Positions 24,026-31,977 of a stretch of DNA of 32,005 nucleotides are shown in pieces (positions within the stretch are counted from its first letter, which is position 1; each line of letters opens with the position of its first letter). The notes beneath the pieces were generated by a model that worked only from the letters and a program-made list of their open reading frames with translations, was not told the origin of the DNA and made no database searches. The position numbers and the translations under genes were made by a program. The stretch is from Modestobacter caceresii (GTDB lineage: Bacteria; Actinomycetota; Actinomycetes; Mycobacteriales; Geodermatophilaceae), in NCBI RefSeq assembly GCF_000761485.1, contig NZ_JPMX01000029.1:1-32005 (forward strand), read 5' to 3'.

Positions 24026-24442
24026 TCAGGCGGTGGGGCTCTCCAGCAGGGCGGTCATCTCCGGCAGGTCGAAGAACTGCGCGGTCGCCCGGGCACTGGG
24101 CTGACCGTCGTCCGGGTCGGCGCCGGCGGCGAGCAGGCTGCGCACCGTCTCCGCCGACTGCTTGAAGACGGCGGCGGCCAGCGCCGTCTGGCCCCGGTCG
24201 TTGGCCCGGGTGTGGTCCGCCCCGCGCTCCAGCAGCGCGGCCACCGTCGAGGCACGACCCTGGTAGGCCGCCAGGACGAGCAGGGTGTCGCCCTTGTCGT
24301 TGGTGAGGTTGGCCGGCACCCCGGCGTCGAGGTAGGCCACCAACTGCTCGGTGTCGCCCTCCCGGGCCAGGTCGAAGACCTTCGCGGCGAGGGCGATGAC
24401 GCCGGGGTCGATGGGCTGCTGGGGCGGCTGCGGGTCGGTCAC
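24026..24442 (-). CDS. ankyrin-repeat protein
   Basis: 138 residues made mainly of about three ankyrin repeats: AREGDTEQLVAYLDAGVPANLTNDKGDTLL, AAYQGRASTVAALLERGADHTRANDRGQTAL, AAAVFKQSAETVRSLLAAGADPDDG. A short Pro/Gln-rich N-terminus precedes them. Such small stand-alone cytoplasmic ankyrin proteins mediate protein binding; partner unknown. GTG at 24442 begins the reading MTDPQPPQQ. A 9-bp inverted repeat lies directly upstream. Confidence 0.9.
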   Translation of the reverse strand: MTDPQPPQQPIDPGVIALAAKVFDLAREGDTEQLVAYLDAGVPANLTNDKGDTLLVLAAYQGRASTVAALLERGADHTRANDRGQTALAAAVFKQSAETVRSLLAAGADPDDGQPSARATAQFFDLPEMTALLESPTA

Positions 24443-24470
24443 GCCACCGAGCGTAGGAGCCCGGTGGCGT
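24441..24470. repeat. 9-bp inverted repeat, probable terminator
   Basis: ACGCCACCG (24441-24449) and CGGTGGCGT (24462-24470) are exact complements around a 12-base loop. It lies after the hydrolase gene and touches the ankyrin start, so it could end the hydrolase transcript or act as a regulatory site. Confidence 0.5.
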
Positions 24471-24485
24471 CGGCCGCCCGCCCGC

Positions 24486-25238
24486 TCAGGAGCCGCTCAC
24501 CCGATCGGTGAGGGCGAGCACGTGCCGCCAGGCGTCCTGACAGGCCTCGGTCCACTCGTCGAACGACCGGTCGAAGAAGGAGTGCGGCGCGCCCTCGTAG
24601 ACCACCTCGTCCACCTCGGCCCCGGCCGCGCGCATCCGGGCGGCCAGCTGCCGTTGCTCCGCCACCGGGGTGGCGCTGTCCGCCCCGGCGATGATCATCA
24701 CCACCGGCTTGCGGGCGCCGTCCGCGGCGTCGCCCACCAGGCTGGGCCGGCCGTAGAAGCCGGCGCTGCCGGCCAGGTCCAGGGCGCCGGCCGACTGCCG
24801 CCAGGCGTGGCTGCCGCCGAAGCAGAACCCGACGGTGACCACCGGAAGCGCCGGGTCGGTACGGCTGCGCAGGTACTCGATCCCGGCGGTGGTGTCGGCG
24901 TCGACGCCGGCCGGCGTGGTCTGCGGGATGTGCGTCCCCCAGTCGAAGTCCTCCTCGCGGGTGCCGTTCTCGGCGATCCCCGCGGTGCGGCCGAACCAGT
25001 CGATGGCGACCGCGGCCAGCCCCGCCTCGGCGAACCGCTCCGCCAGGGCGACGTAGTACGGGTGCAGGCCCCGGATGTCGGGCAGCAGGACGACGCCGGC
25101 GCGCGGCGCGGTGGCCGGCGCGGCGTAGGCGGCGGAGAACCGGGTGCCGTCGGCGGCGGTCAGCGTGAGGGTGCCCCGCTCGGCGACCGCCCCGACGGTG
25201 GGTGGCGCAGGCGGGCGGCTGTCGTGGTCGTGGCACAT
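24486..25238 (-). CDS. dienelactone hydrolase family protein
   Basis: 250-residue alpha/beta hydrolase of the DLH type. The nucleophile motif is GFCFGG with Cys at about 139, the Asp is in AGADSATP (about 187) and the His in GAPHSFFDRS (about 219), a complete Cys-Asp-His triad. LPDIRGLHPYY is the family oxyanion-side motif. It should hydrolyse a lactone or ester in the cytoplasm; substrate unknown. ATG at 25238 gives MCHDHDS; a start at 25376 would add low-complexity sequence and overlap the neighbouring gene's 3' end. No clear Shine-Dalgarno. Confidence 0.9.
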   Translation of the reverse strand: MCHDHDSRPPAPPTVGAVAERGTLTLTAADGTRFSAAYAAPATAPRAGVVLLPDIRGLHPYYVALAERFAEAGLAAVAIDWFGRTAGIAENGTREEDFDWGTHIPQTTPAGVDADTTAGIEYLRSRTDPALPVVTVGFCFGGSHAWRQSAGALDLAGSAGFYGRPSLVGDAADGARKPVVMIIAGADSATPVAEQRQLAARMRAAGAEVDEVVYEGAPHSFFDRSFDEWTEACQDAWRHVLALTDRVSGS

Positions 25239-25281
25239 GCCGACGTGTCTACCGCCGCCCCCGCCCCCGCGCAGCGGGAGC

Positions 25282-25884
25282 TCAGCCCTGGCCGCCCGTG
25301 GTGCCGCCGTTGTCGCCACCACCACCGTCACCGTTGCCGTTGTCCGCAGCGAGGTCAGGGGCGCTCGGGTCGCCACCGAAGACCCTCGCCGCGACGTCCC
25401 GGCGCACCTCGGTGACCCAGTCGTGCTGGCGGTTGGCCTGCTGGATCAGCCGGTCGAGCAGCTCCGCGTCGATCCGGCTGTCGGCGACGGCGGCGATCCG
25501 CAGCGTCTCGAAGCCGCTGCGCTTGCCCCGTACGGCGGAGGCGAGGAACTCGAACTCGACCAGGTCGCTGGACGGGGACCGGGTGAGCAGGTGCCCGTTC
25601 AGCTTCGCCCGGCTCGCCTTCTCCGCGACCCAGGTGGCCAGCTGCTTGTACTGGCGCACCGGGAAGCCCAGCGCCCGGGCGACCCCGGTGATCGCGGCCT
25701 TCTCCTCACGGAGCTCGTCGAGCAACTGACGGAGGGGCTGCTCGTACTCGGTCCCGCGGTGCACCCCGATCATCCGGGAGACCAGCTCGATGCCACCGGC
25801 GGCCGCGGCGAGGTGGTCGTTGACGTAGACGGCCAGCAGCTCGGGGTGGGACACGGAACCGGTCGGCGCCGGGGTCTGGGACAC
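25282..25884 (-). CDS. hypothetical helical-bundle protein
   Basis: 200 residues. After VSQTPAPTGSVSH the sequence is almost fully helical (LLAVYVNDHLAAAAGGIELVSRMI, YEQPLRQLLDELREEKAAI, LVEFEFLASAVRGKRSGFETL, LDRLIQQANRQHDWVTEVRRDVAARVF), suggesting a four-helix ferritin-like bundle. The repeated Glu/His ligand pattern of ferritins is not obvious. The C-terminal tail is Gly/Asn/Asp-rich and disordered. GTG at 25884 has GAGGAG upstream. I recognise it only as an actinobacterial conserved type of unknown function. Confidence 0.75.
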   Translation of the reverse strand: MSQTPAPTGSVSHPELLAVYVNDHLAAAAGGIELVSRMIGVHRGTEYEQPLRQLLDELREEKAAITGVARALGFPVRQYKQLATWVAEKASRAKLNGHLLTRSPSSDLVEFEFLASAVRGKRSGFETLRIAAVADSRIDAELLDRLIQQANRQHDWVTEVRRDVAARVFGGDPSAPDLAADNGNGDGGGGDNGGTTGGQG

Positions 25885-25975
25885 GGGGTTCTCCTCGCAG
25901 GTGGGGCCGGGGTCCGGCACCCCCATCATGTCCGTTGACCACCGGTTCGACACCCGGCGTCCCCGGACGGGTGGC

Positions 25976-26188
25976 TCAGCGGCGGTTCCGCCGGCTCCAA
26001 CTGGTCCAGGAGTTGTCCCGGACGAACGGGCTGAGGACCTCGGCGTCCCGGCGGCCCTCCCGGACCTCGTACCAGACGTCGGAGTGGTGCTGTGACCGGG
26101 ACCCGCGCCGCCGGGCCGAGTGGTCCAGCCACCAGGCCACCGCGAGCAGCAGGGTGAGCACGGCCCCGACCGCGATCCAGAAGACCAT
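25976..26188 (-). CDS. small single-pass membrane protein
   Basis: 70 residues: an N-terminal hydrophobic segment (about 2-22) followed by a basic, Arg/Trp-rich cytoplasmic tail (RRRGSRSQHHSDVWYEVREGRRD ... SWSRRNRR). ATG at 26188. It is the first gene of a minus-strand run and diverges from the HTH-MurA gene with about 75 bases between starts. Function unknown; coding support is reading-frame quality and a distinct protein-like composition. Confidence 0.62.
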   Translation of the reverse strand: MVFWIAVGAVLTLLLAVAWWLDHSARRRGSRSQHHSDVWYEVREGRRDAEVLSPFVRDNSWTSWSRRNRR

Positions 26189-26248
26189 GCCTCATCCTGA
26201 CGGGCCGGAGGACTGCGTACCACGACCGTCCGGATCTCATTTGTGACA

Positions 26249-26265
26249 TACCGTGGTCGCCGATG
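26249..26265 (+). promoter_or_regulatory. candidate -10 box for leaderless expression of the HTH-MurA gene
   Basis: TACCGT (26249-26254) is 8 bases before the ATG at 26263, in a locally AT-richer stretch beginning ATTTGTGACA. No Shine-Dalgarno is present, so a leaderless or near-leaderless transcript is likely. Confidence 0.4.
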
Positions 26266-27807
26266 ACGCTGACCGAGGACACGACGACCCAGTCCCTCCG
26301 CCAGATCGGCGCCCTGGTGCGGGACGCCCGGCGACACCGCGGGCTCACCCAGCTGCAGCTGGCCGAGCGGCTGGGCACCAGTCAGAGCGCGATCGCCCGG
26401 ATCGAGCAGGGCAACCAGAACCTGACCCTCGAGCTGCTGGGCCGGCTGTCGGCGGCACTGGACAGCGAGCTGATCAGCGTGGGGCGCTCCGGCCCCACCC
26501 ACCTGCGCGTCCGGGGTGGCACGCCGCTGTCGGGCAGCGTCACGGTGAAGTCGTCCAAGAACGCGGCGGTCGCGCTGCTGTGCGCCGCGCTGCTCAACCG
26601 CGGCCGGACGACGCTGCGCAACGTCTCCCGCATCGTCGAGGTCGACCGGATCCTCGACGTGCTCACCTCGATCGGCGTCTCCGCCTCCTGGGACGCCGCC
26701 GGGCGGGACCTGACCCTCGTCGTCCCCGAGCAGCTGGACCTCTCCGCGATCGACGCCGACGCGGCCCGTCGCACCCGCAGCATCATCATGTTCCTGGGCC
26801 CGCTGCTGCACCGGGCCGAGGACTTCCGGCTCCCCTACGCCGGCGGCTGCGACCTCGGCACCCGCACCGTCGAGCCGCACATGATCGCGCTGCGCCCCTT
26901 CGGGCTGGAGGTCGAGGCGCACGCCGGGGAGTACCGGGCGACCGTCGCCCCGCCCGTGGCGCGGGACCGCACGATCGTGCTGACCGAACGCGGGGACACG
27001 GTGACGGAGAACGCGCTGCTGGCCGCCGCCCGGCACGACGGGACGACGACGATCCGCAACGCCAGCCCGAACTACATGGTCCAGGACCTCTGCCTGTACC
27101 TGGAGCTGCTGGGCGTGCGCATCGAGGGCTTCGGGTCCACCACCCTGGTCGTCACCGGCAAGCCCGTGCTCGACGCCGACGTCGACTACCCGCTGTCGGA
27201 GGACCCGGTCGAGGCGATGAGCCTGCTGACCGCCGGGATCGTCACCGGCTCGGAGCTCACCGTGCGCCGGGCCCCGATCGAGTTCCTGGAGATCGAGCTG
27301 GCCATCCTCGCCGAGATGGGGCTGTCCTTCGACCTGTCACCGGAGTACCCGGCCGACAACGGCCGCACCCGGCTGGTCGACATCACCCTGCACCCGTCGC
27401 AGCTGCGGGCGCCCATCGACAAGGTGCACCCGATGCCCTTCCCGGGGCTCAACATCGACAACCTGCCGTTCTTCGCGGTGATCGCCGCGACGGCCACCGG
27501 CAGCACGCTGATCCACGACTGGGTCTACGACAACCGGGCGATCCACCTCTCCGACCTGACCCGGCTGAACGCCGACGTGCGCCTGCTCGACCCGCACCGG
27601 GTGCTGGTGGAGGGGCCGACCCGCTGGTCGGCGGCGGAGATCGTCTGCCCGCCGGCGCTGCGCCCGGCGGTCTGCATCCTGCTGGCGATGCTGGCGGCCA
27701 AGGGCGACTCGGTGCTGCGCAACGTGGACATCATCGCCCGCGGCTACGAGCAGCTCTACGAGCGACTGGTGGAGATGGGCGCCCAGATCGAGGTCTTCCA
27801 CGACTGA
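26263..27807 (+). CDS. XRE helix-turn-helix fused to a MurA-like enolpyruvyl transferase
   Basis: 514 residues. Residues about 12-66 form an XRE/Cro helix-turn-helix (VRDARRHRGLTQLQLAERLG, then SQSAIARIEQGNQNLTLELL). Residues about 80-514 form the EPSP synthase/MurA barrel. Against E. coli MurA numbering, Lys22-Asn23 is kept (SSKNAA, about 99), Arg91 (RTRSIIMFLGPLL, about 172), Cys115 (GGCDLGTR, Cys about 196) and Arg120 (about 201); RGYE near the C-terminus is also kept. The region around Asp305 (PTDMQAQ) reads PGLNIDN, so that residue is shifted or altered. It could be an active MurA paralogue, a sensor of UDP-GlcNAc/PEP that regulates transcription, or both. The true murA is not in this window. 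Confidence 0.9.
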   Translation: MTLTEDTTTQSLRQIGALVRDARRHRGLTQLQLAERLGTSQSAIARIEQGNQNLTLELLGRLSAALDSELISVGRSGPTHLRVRGGTPLSGSVTVKSSKNAAVALLCAALLNRGRTTLRNVSRIVEVDRILDVLTSIGVSASWDAAGRDLTLVVPEQLDLSAIDADAARRTRSIIMFLGPLLHRAEDFRLPYAGGCDLGTRTVEPHMIALRPFGLEVEAHAGEYRATVAPPVARDRTIVLTERGDTVTENALLAAARHDGTTTIRNASPNYMVQDLCLYLELLGVRIEGFGSTTLVVTGKPVLDADVDYPLSEDPVEAMSLLTAGIVTGSELTVRRAPIEFLEIELAILAEMGLSFDLSPEYPADNGRTRLVDITLHPSQLRAPIDKVHPMPFPGLNIDNLPFFAVIAATATGSTLIHDWVYDNRAIHLSDLTRLNADVRLLDPHRVLVEGPTRWSAAEIVCPPALRPAVCILLAMLAAKGDSVLRNVDIIARGYEQLYERLVEMGAQIEVFHD

Positions 27808-27846
27808 ACCCCTCCACCACCAAAATGGCCATCTTGGTGGAGGGGT
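27808..27846. terminator. bidirectional hairpin with AAAATGGCCAT core
   Basis: Outer stem ACCCCTCCA (27808-27816) with TGGAGGGGT (27838-27846); inner stem CCAAAATGG with CCATCTTGG, joined through a CCA bulge. It begins immediately after the HTH-MurA stop and its end shares one base with the stop codon of the opposite-strand gene, so it can serve both transcripts. Confidence 0.8.
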
Positions 27847-28367
27847 CAGGTGCGGAGGAGGACGGCGACGCCGACGCAGCCGAGGGCCCAGAGGCCGCTG
27901 GCCAGGGTGCCGATGATGAACCGCTCGGACGCGACCGGGGCCTTCAGCTCGTTGAACCGCCCCAGCCCCTTCACCGCGATCAGGACGGCGAGCCCCTCGG
28001 CGAACCCGGCGAGCACGGTGACCGCGATGGCGGAGCGCTCCAGCACACCGATCCAGGCACCGCCCCGCAGCACCTCCGGGTCCGAGGCGCGCCGGCGCCC
28101 CGCCACCCGGTCGGGGTCGGCGGCCCGGAGGACGGCGGTCGCCACCGGTCCCCCGCCCAGCGCCGCGGAGGCGACCGCGAGCAACTGGCCGCCGACCTCC
28201 ACCCCGTCACCGACCCGGTCCGCCCGCCAGGCCAGCGCAGCGGCGGCGCCCAGCAGCAGCACGAGCAGCGCCCCGCCGAACCGGCTGCCCCGGCGGTCGG
28301 TGTGCGGGGTCAGGGCGGCTCCGGCCACGGCCAGGACGCCGAGGACCACGAGGGCGGCGACGCTCAT
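27846..28367 (-). CDS. integral membrane protein, partner of the SatD-like regulator
   Basis: 173 residues with about four or five hydrophobic segments (AALVVLGVLAVAGAAL, FGGALLVLLLGAAAALA, GVLERSAIAVTVLAGFAEGLAVLIAV, FIIGTLASGLWALGCVGVAVLL). The C-terminal half carries KGLGRFNELK and SERFIIGTLAS, a pattern I associate with small conserved actinobacterial membrane proteins of unknown function. ATG at 28367 overlaps the stop of the preceding gene (ATGA), so the two are translationally coupled. Substrate or role unknown. Confidence 0.8.
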   Translation of the reverse strand: MSVAALVVLGVLAVAGAALTPHTDRRGSRFGGALLVLLLGAAAALAWRADRVGDGVEVGGQLLAVASAALGGGPVATAVLRAADPDRVAGRRRASDPEVLRGGAWIGVLERSAIAVTVLAGFAEGLAVLIAVKGLGRFNELKAPVASERFIIGTLASGLWALGCVGVAVLLRT

Positions 28368-28948
28368 CCCGCCGCCCGGGCCAGCAGTCGCGCCGCCGCG
28401 GGGTGCAGGTCCCGCTCGACGTCCCACAGGCCTGCGCCCAGCCGCTGCCCCACCGCCTGACGGGTGACGCCCAGCTCGGTGGCCGCCTCGGCCTGCGTGC
28501 GCCCGCCCTCGACCAGCTCGATCGCCTCCCACGCCTGGTCGCTGCGCCGCTCGACCAGCGCGGCCAGGGCGGTCAGCACCGCCTGCGCATCCGCCGCCGG
28601 CTCAGCGGCGCCCCCCCGGACGGCGAGCCGGACGGGACGGCGCTTGGCCGCCTCGACGGCGGCGCGGGCTGCGATGAACGCCGGACCGGACCCGGCCCGG
28701 GTGCTCCCCGGGAGCGGCGTGTGCACCGGGCCGACCCCGATCCCGATGCTCCACCCGCCGTCGCGCACCAGCCGGCGCACGACGTCCACCACCACGACCG
28801 GGTCGTCGAGCAGGCCCTGGACCTCGTCCCCCGCGGTGCGCTCGAAGCGCAGGACGGTGGGCACCCCGCTGAGCGCGGACAGCACCTCGGGCACCCGGTC
28901 CGGGCTGCGGCGGCTGTCCCGCTGGTCGACCGTCAGCACGAAGGGCAT
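28364..28948 (-). CDS. SatD-like regulator with C-terminal helix-turn-helix
   Basis: 194 residues. The N-terminal part (PFVLTVDQRDSRRSPDRVPEVL, FERTAGDEVQGLLDDP, WSIGIGVGPVHTPLP, GPAFIAARAAVEAAK) matches the SatD/nucleotide-cyclase-like fold described for SatD proteins. The C-terminal part (AIELVEGGRTQAEAATELGVTRQAVGQRL) is a helix-turn-helix with a clear recognition helix. A combined ligand-sensing and DNA-binding role is therefore likely. It is coupled to the membrane protein gene. A GCAAGCT inverted repeat lies 3 bases upstream of the ATG at 28948, suggesting autoregulation. Confidence 0.78.
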   Translation of the reverse strand: MPFVLTVDQRDSRRSPDRVPEVLSALSGVPTVLRFERTAGDEVQGLLDDPVVVVDVVRRLVRDGGWSIGIGVGPVHTPLPGSTRAGSGPAFIAARAAVEAAKRRPVRLAVRGGAAEPAADAQAVLTALAALVERRSDQAWEAIELVEGGRTQAEAATELGVTRQAVGQRLGAGLWDVERDLHPAAARLLARAAG

Positions 28949-28951
28949 GCG

Positions 28952-28986
28952 GCAAGCTCAGCAGCTTGCACGGCGCGACGCAAGCT
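28952..28986. promoter_or_regulatory. candidate operator of the SatD-like gene: GCAAGCT inverted repeat plus a third half-site
   Basis: GCAAGCT (28952-28958) and AGCTTGC (28963-28969) form a perfect 7-bp inverted repeat with a 4-base centre. A third GCAAGCT lies at 28980-28986. The cluster starts 3 bases upstream of the SatD-like ATG, where a bound protein would block transcription or initiation. Confidence 0.62.
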
Positions 28987-29024
28987 CCTGCCCTTGTCGC
29001 AGCGTGTCGATCCCCCGCGTCGGG

Positions 29025-29489
29025 TCAGGACGAGGCCGGTGCCGGCGGGAAGCCGCCGGTGGCCACCGGCCCCCAGCGTTCGATGGTGACCCGCAGCAGC
29101 GACTTGCCCTGGCGCTGCATCGCGGCGCGGTACTCGTCCCAGTCCGGGTGCTCACCGCTGATCGACCGGAAGTAGTCGACCAGCGGGTCGAGCGCGTCGG
29201 GAAGGTCGAGCACCTCCGCCTGGCCGTCGACCTGCACCCAGGCGCCGTCGAAGTCGTCGGAGAGGACGCAGAGCGAGACCCGGGGGTCACGCCGGGCGTT
29301 GACCGCCTTGGCCCGCTGCGGGTAGGTGGAGACCACCACCCGCCCCTGGTCGTCGACGCCGCACGTCACCGGGGACAACTGCGGGCTCCCGTCGCTGCGG
29401 TGGGTGAGCAGGAGGGCCTTGTGCCGGGGGCGCAGGAAGGCGAGCAGCCCCTCGCGATCGACCCGGTCGGCGGTGGCGGTCTTCGGCAT
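29025..29489 (-). CDS. PPOX-class F420-dependent oxidoreductase
   Basis: 154-residue split-beta-barrel flavin/deazaflavin-binding protein: LAFLRPRHKALLLTHRSDGSPQLSPVTCGVD, VVVSTYPQRAKAVNARRDPRVSLCVL, WVQVDGQAEVLDLP and EHPDWDEYRAAM. This is the Rv1155-like pattern of F420-binding PPOX proteins in actinobacteria. It should reduce an unknown small molecule with F420H2 in the cytoplasm. ATG at 29489 is the natural start. Confidence 0.88.
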   Translation of the reverse strand: MPKTATADRVDREGLLAFLRPRHKALLLTHRSDGSPQLSPVTCGVDDQGRVVVSTYPQRAKAVNARRDPRVSLCVLSDDFDGAWVQVDGQAEVLDLPDALDPLVDYFRSISGEHPDWDEYRAAMQRQGKSLLRVTIERWGPVATGGFPPAPASS

Positions 29490-29591
29490 GCCGGGAACCT
29501 ACGACGTGCCTCCGACGATCCGCGCGGTGACGCCGCACAGATCACGTCCGGCCGATCGGTGGGACACGTCCGGGTGTGCTGGGATCAACGC

Positions 29592-30893
29592 ATGCCCGAC
29601 GAACACCGCACCGAGAACGCCGCCGAGCCCGCCGCCGACGAGCGCGGCGAGGACACCGGTGCGAGCCGGGCCGACACCGCGACCGGGACCGGGGCCGACG
29701 AGCACGAGGTCGCCACCACCCGTGCGCCGATCCCCGGGCCGGAACGCGCCCGGCGTCTGCAGGCCGCGAGCCGGCGGGTGGCGGTCGCCTCGGCCGAGCT
29801 GATCCTCATCGTCATCGCCCTGCTCATCCTCGGGCGGGTCATCGGCGAACTGTGGGTGGTCCTGCTCCCCGTCGTCCTCGGGCTGCTGTTCACCACCGTC
29901 CTCTGGCCCGTCACCCGCGTCCTCCGCCACCACGGCTGGCCGCCGGCACTGGCGTCGCTGGTCGTGCTGCTGCTCTTCCTCGGCGCCTTCGGCGGGATCA
30001 TCGCCGTCATCGCCCCCCAGGTGGTCGGCCAGGTCGAGGAGGTCGCCGACGGCGTGACCCAGGGCCTGGAGCAGGTGCAGGAGTACCTGGCCGGTCCGCC
30101 GTTCAACATCGACGACCAGCAGGTCGGCAACGCCGTCGACTCGATCATCGACTCGGTGCAGAGCAACGCCCAGAACATCGCCGGCTACGCCGTCACCACC
30201 GCGACCACGATCGGCGGCCTGCTGATCAACCTCGTCCTCGCGCTGGTGCTGACCTTCTTCTTCCTCAAGGACGGCCCGAAGTGGGTGCCGTGGCTGGCGG
30301 CGCAGACCGGCCCGCAGGCCGCACCGCACGTCGCGGCCCTGTCGCTGAAGACCTGGCGCACCCTGTCGGAGTTCATCCGCCAGCAGGCCATCGTCGGCTT
30401 CGTGGACGCCCTCTTCATCGGCATCGGGCTGCTCGTGCTCGGCGTGCCGCTGGTCCTGCCGCTGGCCGTGCTCACCTTCTTCGGCGCCTTCATCCCGATC
30501 ATCGGTGCCTTCGTCGCCGGTGGCTTCGCCGTCCTGATCGCGCTGGTCGACAGCGGCCTGACCACGGCGCTGATCGTGCTCGGGCTGATCATCGTGGTGC
30601 AGCAGATCGAGGGCAACGTGCTCCAGCCGATCCTGCAGGGGCGCGGGCTCAACCTGCACGCGGCCGTGGTGATCCTGGCGGTGACCGCCGGCGCCAGCCT
30701 GGCCGGGATCATCGGGGCGTTCCTGGCGGTGCCGGTGGCCGCGCTGATCGCGGTCGCCTACCGCTACGGCCGGGACGTGCTCGACGGCAACAACCCCGAG
30801 GTCGCAGACGACGGCACCCGGGGGCAGCTGACCCAGGACGCCTCGGGCACCCACCTGGTGCGCGAGCCGGCCGAGACGACGCCCAGCAGCTGA
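29592..30893 (+). CDS. AI-2E family transporter (PerM/TqsA-like)
   Basis: 433 residues. A polar, acidic N-terminus of about 65 residues precedes a permease with about eight helices: LILIVIALLILGRVIGELWVVLLPV, LASLVVLLLFLGAFGGIIAVIAPQVV, the long amphipathic region QVEEVADGVTQGLEQVQEYL, LINLVLALVLTFFFLKDG, and the family motif FFGAFIPIIGAFVAGGFAVLIAL. VLQPILQGRGLNLHAAVVILAV is typical of the C-terminal part. Substrate of most members is unknown; AI-2 export is shown only for TqsA. ATG at 29592. Confidence 0.93.
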   Translation: MPDEHRTENAAEPAADERGEDTGASRADTATGTGADEHEVATTRAPIPGPERARRLQAASRRVAVASAELILIVIALLILGRVIGELWVVLLPVVLGLLFTTVLWPVTRVLRHHGWPPALASLVVLLLFLGAFGGIIAVIAPQVVGQVEEVADGVTQGLEQVQEYLAGPPFNIDDQQVGNAVDSIIDSVQSNAQNIAGYAVTTATTIGGLLINLVLALVLTFFFLKDGPKWVPWLAAQTGPQAAPHVAALSLKTWRTLSEFIRQQAIVGFVDALFIGIGLLVLGVPLVLPLAVLTFFGAFIPIIGAFVAGGFAVLIALVDSGLTTALIVLGLIIVVQQIEGNVLQPILQGRGLNLHAAVVILAVTAGASLAGIIGAFLAVPVAALIAVAYRYGRDVLDGNNPEVADDGTRGQLTQDASGTHLVREPAETTPSS

Positions 30894-30897
30894 CCGA

Positions 30898-30914
30898 CCT
30901 CCCCCGGCGGGAGG
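30898..30914. terminator. small hairpin after the AI-2E gene
   Basis: CCTCCC (30898-30903) and GGGAGG (30909-30914) around CCGGC. It is short and has no T-tract, so termination may be weak, with read-through to the PAC2 gene possible. Confidence 0.4.
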
Positions 30915-30988
30915 ACGATGGGAATGCACCGGCCGTCCGCGGAGCTGGTGACCACGTGCAGCCCGACCAGCCGTCAGGAGGACGTCCC

Positions 30989-31942
30989 GTGCCCCAGCGA
31001 CCGGAGGACCTCGTCGAGGTGCTCCCCGAGGCCGAGCCCTTCCTCGCCCGCGAGGCGGCGGTGGCCACCCCCGAGGAGCGCCGGAGCCTGGTGCTCGTCC
31101 ACCACCTGGCCGGCGACTTCGACGCCGCGCACGCCGGAGCACTGACCGGCGCCCACCTGCTCGACGCACTGCCGAACCGGCTCATCGCCCGCTTCGACGT
31201 CGATGCGCTCGTCGACTACCGGGGCCACCGGCCACGGATGACGTTCTCCGGCGACCGGTACGTCTCGATCGCCTCCCCGGAGATCGGGCTGTACGCCCTG
31301 GAGGACGACGCCGGGACGCCGTTCCTGCTGCTGCACGGCGCCGAGCCCGACTACGCGTGGGAGCGGTTCGTCGCCGCAGTGCTGCAGCTGGTCGACCGGC
31401 TGGGCGTGACCTCGGCCGTCGCGTTGCACGCCATCCCGATGCCGGTGCCGCACACCCGCCCGGTGACCGTGACCGCGCACGCGACACGGCGGCAGCTGAT
31501 CGAGTCCTATCCCCTGTACTGGGGTGAGATGCGCATCCCCGGGAGCGTCGGTGCGCTGCTGGAGCTGCGGCTCGGGGAGGCCGGCGTCGACGCGCTCGGC
31601 ATCGCCGCCCACGTGCCGCACTACCTGACCCAGGCCACCTACCCGGCGGCCTCGCTCACCCTGCTCGAGCACCTGACCCAGCTCACCGGCCTGCTCGTGC
31701 CGACCGAGACGCTCCGCGAGGCGGCCGAGGCGCACCGCACCGAGGTCGACGAGCAGATCGCCCGCTCCAGCGAGAACACCGCGGTGGTCAGCGCCCTCGA
31801 GGAGCAGTTCGACTCCTTCACCGCCTCCCGCGAGGAGACCGGCCTGCTCGGGTTCGGCGGCGAGATGCCCAGCGGCGACGAGCTCGGCGCGCAGATCGAG
31901 CGGTTCCTCGCCGAGCAGGACGGCGACCGCCCCACCGACTGA
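30989..31942 (+). CDS. PAC2 family protein (proteasome-assembly-chaperone-like)
   Basis: 317 residues of the archaeal/actinobacterial PAC2 family: SLVLVHHLAGDFDAAHAGALTG and IARFDVDALVDYRGHRPRM near the N-terminus, FLLLHGAEPDYAWERF, LHAIPMPVPHTRPVTVTAHA and the C-terminal helices HVPHYLTQATYPAASLTLLEHL. The family resembles eukaryotic proteasome assembly chaperones; a link to the actinobacterial proteasome is possible but no proteasome gene is in the window. The GTG at 30989 has AGGAGG at 30977-30982. Confidence 0.92.
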   Translation: MPQRPEDLVEVLPEAEPFLAREAAVATPEERRSLVLVHHLAGDFDAAHAGALTGAHLLDALPNRLIARFDVDALVDYRGHRPRMTFSGDRYVSIASPEIGLYALEDDAGTPFLLLHGAEPDYAWERFVAAVLQLVDRLGVTSAVALHAIPMPVPHTRPVTVTAHATRRQLIESYPLYWGEMRIPGSVGALLELRLGEAGVDALGIAAHVPHYLTQATYPAASLTLLEHLTQLTGLLVPTETLREAAEAHRTEVDEQIARSSENTAVVSALEEQFDSFTASREETGLLGFGGEMPSGDELGAQIERFLAEQDGDRPTD

Positions 31943-31977
31943 CGCCCCGGCTCAGAGGGTGTTGGGTATTTGATCGG

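Noticed and set aside
29592-30893. Quorum-sensing AI-2 exporter function
   Set aside because: Family name only; most members have other or unknown roles and no luxS or related gene is visible.
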